From the NCBI GenBank assembly GCA_022828225.1, contig JAJEJG010000013.1, positions 1-64,000 of the forward strand: DNA of 64,000 nucleotides, given 5' to 3'. Position 1 is the first letter of the stretch; each line of letters begins with the position of its first letter. Below, piece after piece: positions 59,591-64,000 of this stretch. The stretch is from Nitrospirales bacterium (GTDB lineage Bacteria > Nitrospirota > Nitrospiria > Nitrospirales > UBA8639). A program made the position numbers and the translations under genes. Under the pieces are notes generated by a model. It was not told where the DNA came from. It saw nothing but the letters and a program-made list of their open reading frames with translations, and made no database searches.

Positions 59591-60806
59591 TGTCAACGTT
59601 CTCGACGTCCTGCTTCATGACAAGCCCATCGGCACGCTCATTCGCGTTGACGACGATCGGATTCTCTTTGCGTTCAAGGATGCCTATGTCGCGGATAAGG
59701 ATCGGCCTGCGCTCGGCTTGGCGTTCAAGGACCAGCTCGGCGAACTGATCACCGCTTTTAGGCCTACCCGGACACGGCTCATGCCGTTCTTCTCGAATCT
59801 GCTGCCCGAAGGGCATATGCGCGCTTATCTTGCTGAACGCGCGGGAGTGAAGCCCGTACGGGAGTTTTTTCTGCTCTGGGTACTCGGCATGGATCTGCCG
59901 GGCGCTATCACAGTCAGACCAGCAGATGGCGAAGCGTGGCCGCCTAATGAGCGTGGCACCGCCGAAGATGGGGATTATGATGATTGCCGCAGTAACGCCT
60001 TGCGTTTTTCTTTGGCCGGTGTGCAACTCAAATTCTCGGCCATTGACGAGATCAGCAGCGGGTTGACCATCCCGGCCAAGGGCATCGGCGGCTCGTGGAT
60101 TGTCAAGCTGCCCTCGCGCGAATTTGCTGGTGTCCCCGAAAACGAATTCTCGATGATGACCTTGGCCCGGTTGATTGGTATGGACGTGCCCATGATGCGG
60201 CTTGTCAACGTCGATGCCATCCGGAATCTACCGGACGGTATCGGGACTCTCAAAGGGCAGGCGCTTGCGATCGAGCGTTTCGACCGGTTACCGGACGGCG
60301 GTGCCGTTCACATGGAGGATTTCGCGCAAATATTTGATATCTATCCCGAGGAAAAATACGAGAACGCCAGCGCGCGCAGCATTGGCAGGGTTATCGGCGC
60401 CGAGGGCAGCGAAGCGGACGTTGCTGAATTTATTCGACGGCTGACCTTCAACGTGCTGATCGGCAATGCCGATATGCATTTGAAAAACTGGTCGCTGATC
60501 TATCCCGACCGGCGACATGCCGCCCTGGCGCCGGCCTATGACTTTGTTTCCACGATTGCCTACATCACGGATGACAAGTCCGCCTTGAATTTCAGCCGGA
60601 CCCGGCGTTTCACCGAATATTCAGAAGACGAGCTATCCCATCTTGCCGCCAAGGCGCGACTACCGGAAAGACTCGTTCTCGATACCGCCCGTGAAACCGT
60701 CGCGCTGTTTCACCAGCACTGGCACGCTGAGAAGGCAAACCTGCCGTTCGCTGCCGAAGTCGTTCAGGCCGTTGAAGCCCATGTGAAGACGATACCCATC
60801 GCTTGA
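59583..60806 (+). CDS. hipA: HipA-family serine/threonine kinase toxin
   Basis: A 407-residue toxin kinase. It has an N-terminal HipA_N region (LLHDKPIGTLIRVDDDRILF, FFSNLLPEGHMRAYLAERAG), the substrate/ATP loop SLAGVQLKFSAI, the catalytic segment NVLIGNADMHLKNWSLIY (equivalent to the HGNxDxHxKN motif) and the metal-binding APAYDFVST. Homologues phosphorylate glutamyl-tRNA synthetase or other tRNA synthetases and induce dormancy. The gene overlaps the HipB-like gene and is followed by leuS after 216 bp. Confidence 0.9.
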   Translation: MADVNVLDVLLHDKPIGTLIRVDDDRILFAFKDAYVADKDRPALGLAFKDQLGELITAFRPTRTRLMPFFSNLLPEGHMRAYLAERAGVKPVREFFLLWVLGMDLPGAITVRPADGEAWPPNERGTAEDGDYDDCRSNALRFSLAGVQLKFSAIDEISSGLTIPAKGIGGSWIVKLPSREFAGVPENEFSMMTLARLIGMDVPMMRLVNVDAIRNLPDGIGTLKGQALAIERFDRLPDGGAVHMEDFAQIFDIYPEEKYENASARSIGRVIGAEGSEADVAEFIRRLTFNVLIGNADMHLKNWSLIYPDRRHAALAPAYDFVSTIAYITDDKSALNFSRTRRFTEYSEDELSHLAAKARLPERLVLDTARETVALFHQHWHAEKANLPFAAEVVQAVEAHVKTIPIA

Positions 60807-61022
60807 ATAGGGCTCACCTGTACCATCAAGCAGCTTGGCCGACACCGCCAATTGCGCCCGTTTATCTCAAAAGGTGAACATAACAGAGTCCCCAATATAC
60901 CAAGGGCCGATGACCTCTACGGTTGCGGGCAACGCTTATCTTGTCGCCTGTCTGTCGCTGTGGTACATTTTTTCTTCATTTAGGCGCGGGGCGAACCTCG
61001 CCTGACCGCGTTTATCCGGCCC
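60807..61022. other. Intergenic region before leuS
   Basis: Nothing is recognised, apart from a possible promoter zone near 60940-60980. No repeat family occurs. There is no T-box-like structure visible. Confidence 0.4.
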
Positions 61023-63710
61023 ATGTCCAAATTCTACGATCACCAGGCCATCGAACAGAAATGGCAGGCTTACTGGCGCGAGCACCAGCCTTTTCGTTCT
61101 GAGATCGACCCGGCCAAGCCCAAGTTTTATGTTCTCGATATGTTCCCGTATCCGTCGGGAGCCGGACTCCACGTGGGTCATCCCAAGGGCTATATCGCGA
61201 CCGATATCATTGCCCGCTACAAGCGGATGCGGGGCTGGAACGTACTGCATCCCATGGGATGGGACGCCTTCGGCCTGCCCGCGGAACAATACGCGATTAA
61301 GACCGGGACCCATCCGCGCGAGACCACCAAACGGAACATCGAAAACTTCAAGCGCCAATTTCAGGCCTTGGGCATGGATTACGACTGGTCACGGGAAATC
61401 AATACCACGGACCCCCGATACGTGCGATGGACGCAATGGATCTTTCGGAAACTCTATGAAAAGGGGTTGGCCTATCTGGCGGAGGTTCCGGTGAATTGGT
61501 GCCCGGCCCTGGGCACCGTGCTGGCCAACGAGGAAGTGATCGACGGCAAAAGCGAGATAGGCGGGCATCCGGTGAAGCGGGTGCCCATGCGGCAGTGGAT
61601 GCTGCGCATCACGGCCTATGCCGAGCGGTTGATCGACGACCTGGAGTTGGTAGATTGGCCGGAGTCCATCAAGCGGATGCAGCGGGAGTGGGTCGGTCGT
61701 TCGGAAGGCGCGAAGATTTTCTTCGAGGTCGCGGGACATGCGCCACGATCCATCGAGGTGTTCACCACCCGTCCCGACACCCTGTTCGGAGCCACCTACA
61801 TGGTCCTTGCCCCTGAACATTCATTGGTCACGGCCATCACGACACCCGAGCAACGTCCGGCGGTGGAGGCCTACGTTGCAGAAGCGTCACGCCGGAGCGA
61901 ACGGGCGCGCGTGGCCGAACTGGGTGAGAAGACCGGAGTCTTCACCGGAGCGTTTACCGTGCATCCGGTCACGGGCAAGCCCATTCCGGTCTGGATAGCG
62001 GATTACGTGTTGGCGACTTACGGAACCGGCGCGATCATGGCGGTTCCGGGGCATGATACGCGGGACTATGCCTTTGCAAAACAGTTTCACTTGCCGATTG
62101 TCGAAGTCGTCTCCGGCGGCGATGTTTCCGCCGATGCGTATACGGGCGACGGCACGAACGTGAATTCCGAATTCCTGGACGGTTTGGCCACTCCCGAAGC
62201 CAAGACCCGCATGTGCGACTGGCTGGCGCAACACGGCAAGGGCGAGAAGACCGTGAACTACAAACTGCGCGATTGGCTCTTCAGCCGGCAGCGGTATTGG
62301 GGAGAACCGTTTCCCGTGCTGCACCTTGAAGACGGTACGTCGAAACTCATCCCGGAATCGGAGTTGCCGGTACTGCTGCCCGAGTTGGAGGATTTTCGCC
62401 CGAGCGGGGAGTTTGAAACTCCCCAGCAGGTCCATGATTGGAATGTGAATGATCCAGTGGATCAGCCGTTGCGGTCGTGGTTTACCTCCCCCCTGGCTCG
62501 TGTGCGCGATTGGGTGGAAGTGACGGATCCCGAGACCCGGCGGAAAGCCCTGCGTGACACCAACACCATGCCGCAGTGGGCCGGCAGTTGTTGGTATTAC
62601 CTCCGTTTTTGCGATCCCCGGAACGACCGGGAACCGTGGTCCAAAGACGCCGAACAGTATTGGATGCCGGTGGACTTGTACGTGGGCGGAGCCGAGCACG
62701 CGGTCCTGCACCTGCTCTATTCACGGTTTTGGCATAAGGTGCTATATGACCTCGGGCTGGTGCACACGCCCGAACCGTTTCAGAAATTGCTCAACCCGGG
62801 CATGATCCTGGGACACAGCTATCGCTACTTCGACAACAATCTTTCCGATGATCCCGCCTTCGCGACGCATGCGTATCCCGCGTCGGAGGTGCGTTTCGAC
62901 CATGAAACCCCGGTCCACGAAAAGACGGGGGAGGAAGTCAAAGCCCGGTGGGTGGCTTCCCAGGACGTGCGGTGGGAAGGGGGGGCGCCGTTGCATCCGA
63001 CGCTGGACGGGTTGGTGTTGGAAGAAGTCACGGAGAAGATGTCGAAGAGCCGCGGCAACGTGGTGAATCCGGACGAGATTATTGCCGAGTACGGGACCGA
63101 TGCGTTGCGGCTGTATGAAATGTTCATGGGGCCGTTGGAAAAGGGCGCACCCTGGTCGTCCGAGTCCATCCCGGGCGTGGCGCGGCTCCTGCAGCGAGCC
63201 TATCGTCTCGTGGCGGGTGAAGACGAAATCGTCGAAGGCAATGGAACGCCCGAGCAGGCGAGGCTTACGGCCAGGACGATTCAGGGGGTGACGCAGGACC
63301 TCGAGGAGATGAGTTTCAATACGGCCATTTCGAAACTGATGGTCTTTGTGCGGGATATTACCAAAGACGGCCCCCTGCCGCGTGCGTCGGCGGAATCCTT
63401 TGTCCTGTTGCTGTCGCCGTTCGCCCCGCATTTGGCCGAGGAATTATGGGAAGATTTGGGGCATGCGCCGAGTCTCGCGCACCAGGCTTGGCCGGCGTTC
63501 GATCTCGCGCTGGTGGCGCACGAGGAATTGACCATCCCTCTTCAGGTCAACGGCAAGTTGCGCAGCAAGATTCAGGTGCGGGCCGACGCGCAGAAAGACG
63601 AGATTCTCGAACTGGCGCACGCGGACAAGAAATTGGGTGAATGGTTGCAGGGGAGCACGCCCCGAAAAGTGATTTACGTCGAAAAGAAGTTGGTCAATTT
63701 CGTGGTCTGA
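61023..63710 (+). CDS. leuS: Leucyl-tRNA synthetase
   Basis: An 895-residue class I aminoacyl-tRNA synthetase. The HIGH-type motif lies in [20 protein letters not shown], the connective CP1 editing domain includes [19 protein letters not shown] (Thr-rich editing site), and the KMSKS loop lies in [17 protein letters not shown]. The anticodon-binding and C-terminal domains are complete. The product charges tRNA-Leu. The lipoprotein gene lptE follows 15 bp downstream, an order seen in many genomes. Confidence 0.97.
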   Translation: MSKFYDHQAIEQKWQAYWREHQPFRSEIDPAKPKFYVLDMFPYPSGAGLHVGHPKGYIATDIIARYKRMRGWNVLHPMGWDAFGLPAEQYAIKTGTHPRETTKRNIENFKRQFQALGMDYDWSREINTTDPRYVRWTQWIFRKLYEKGLAYLAEVPVNWCPALGTVLANEEVIDGKSEIGGHPVKRVPMRQWMLRITAYAERLIDDLELVDWPESIKRMQREWVGRSEGAKIFFEVAGHAPRSIEVFTTRPDTLFGATYMVLAPEHSLVTAITTPEQRPAVEAYVAEASRRSERARVAELGEKTGVFTGAFTVHPVTGKPIPVWIADYVLATYGTGAIMAVPGHDTRDYAFAKQFHLPIVEVVSGGDVSADAYTGDGTNVNSEFLDGLATPEAKTRMCDWLAQHGKGEKTVNYKLRDWLFSRQRYWGEPFPVLHLEDGTSKLIPESELPVLLPELEDFRPSGEFETPQQVHDWNVNDPVDQPLRSWFTSPLARVRDWVEVTDPETRRKALRDTNTMPQWAGSCWYYLRFCDPRNDREPWSKDAEQYWMPVDLYVGGAEHAVLHLLYSRFWHKVLYDLGLVHTPEPFQKLLNPGMILGHSYRYFDNNLSDDPAFATHAYPASEVRFDHETPVHEKTGEEVKARWVASQDVRWEGGAPLHPTLDGLVLEEVTEKMSKSRGNVVNPDEIIAEYGTDALRLYEMFMGPLEKGAPWSSESIPGVARLLQRAYRLVAGEDEIVEGNGTPEQARLTARTIQGVTQDLEEMSFNTAISKLMVFVRDITKDGPLPRASAESFVLLLSPFAPHLAEELWEDLGHAPSLAHQAWPAFDLALVAHEELTIPLQVNGKLRSKIQVRADAQKDEILELAHADKKLGEWLQGSTPRKVIYVEKKLVNFVV

Positions 63711-63725
63711 AAGGAAACCCTTCCG

Positions 63726-64000
63726 ATGAAGGCCCTAGTTTGCGTTCTGCTGTTGCTCATCGTTCTCCCGGGTTGCGGTTACCGGTTTTCCGTGGAAGGG
63801 CCGGGCCCGCGGATCGGAGGAGGGTCTGTTTCCGAACAGGAAGGACCGCCGGTACGGTTGGTCATTCGGGATTTGCGCAACAGCACCTTTCAGAGCAATT
63901 TGGAATTTGCGTATACCCGGTACATGCGTGAGCAGTTTGCCGTCAGCAGCGGGGCGCAAGTCGTGGCGGAGGACGCGCAAGCCGATTACGTCATGACGGG
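63726..64000 (+). CDS. lptE: LptE-like LPS-assembly lipoprotein, cut by window end
   Basis: The first 91 residues of a lipoprotein. The signal peptide ends in the lipobox LPGC with Cys at residue 17, followed by GYRFSVEG. The segment VRLVIRDLRNSTFQSNLEFA and YTRYMREQF matches the LptE beginning, in which LptE plugs the LptD barrel for LPS export. The position after leuS supports this. The 3' part is beyond the window. Confidence 0.75.
   Translation, partial: MKALVCVLLLLIVLPGCGYRFSVEGPGPRIGGGSVSEQEGPPVRLVIRDLRNSTFQSNLEFAYTRYMREQFAVSSGAQVVAEDAQADYVMT

Overview
The window is about 60% GC and comes from a Gram-negative, double-membrane bacterium: it encodes LptE, FadL-type and TolC-type outer-membrane proteins and Slam-like beta-barrels. 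A hopanoid-type epimerase (HpnA), a CruF-like carotenoid protein, pyruvoyl-dependent arginine decarboxylase, a deoxyhypusine-synthase-like enzyme, a membrane c-type cytochrome and very many short intergenic repeats fit an environmental lineage such as Nitrospirota or a neighbouring phylum. That placement is inference and was not tested. Most intergenic space is filled by recurring repeat families, named here A (inverted repeat with arms CTGTCATTCC...ATCCAGTGTCTTT), B (CCCCCTGAGAAGGGGG type), C (CTACCTCCCCT...CTCCTTACAAAGGAGGGG), D (GCGCCTGCGGGCGTGGCTG plus ACTGTCTGAGCGAAGCGAG), E (CTGAGCGTAGCGAAGC...GTCGAAGG), F (CCCCAGCCCTCTCCCGCC) and G (hairpin GCGGGG-N-CGAAACCCCGC).

Region 0.3-5.8 kb holds the most striking system: tandem sigma70-type promoters, two surface lipoproteins with a poly-glycine tract after the lipid-acceptor cysteine and TbpB-like C-terminal barrels, a strong terminator hairpin, and a Slam-like (DUF560) outer-membrane protein that should flip the lipoproteins to the cell surface. 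A second, inverted locus at 19.9-22.9 kb carries another Slam and a 5'-truncated lipoprotein. A Slam 3'-end remnant lies at 18.68 kb, and a second copy of the lipoprotein promoter region at 23.13-23.40 kb now abuts a phage-type integrase with a HigBA cassette. The area looks like an actively rearranging surface-antigen region.

6-16 kb holds isoprenoid genes (CruF-like protein, HpnA, IspA), UvrA without its insertion domain, a GIY-YIG protein, a frameshifted toxin with an intact antitoxin, a secreted protein and RuvB. 17-19 kb has HicBA and a DUF4160/DUF2442 pair. 26-33 kb has a cytochrome c, a holin-like membrane protein, a GAF histidine-kinase-like protein whose phosphoacceptor His is Thr, a strongly promoted small secreted protein, a BolA-glutaredoxin pair, a hydrolase, a zinc ribbon and a GNAT protein.

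33-42 kb is a divalent-metal module: CzcCBA-type efflux, ZIP transporter, His-rich protein and CDF exporter. 42-54 kb is mainly housekeeping: AnmK, Xth, polyamine enzymes, aldehyde dehydrogenase, DsbA-like protein, tRNA-Glu, RpiA, glucokinase, shikimate kinase and AroE. 54-64 kb has a FadL-type porin, glyoxalase, UvrC without its C-terminal HhH domain, an orphan HigA, HipBA with an unusual HipB, LeuS and the start of LptE. Toxin-antitoxin-like modules are dense, with seven loci in 64 kb.
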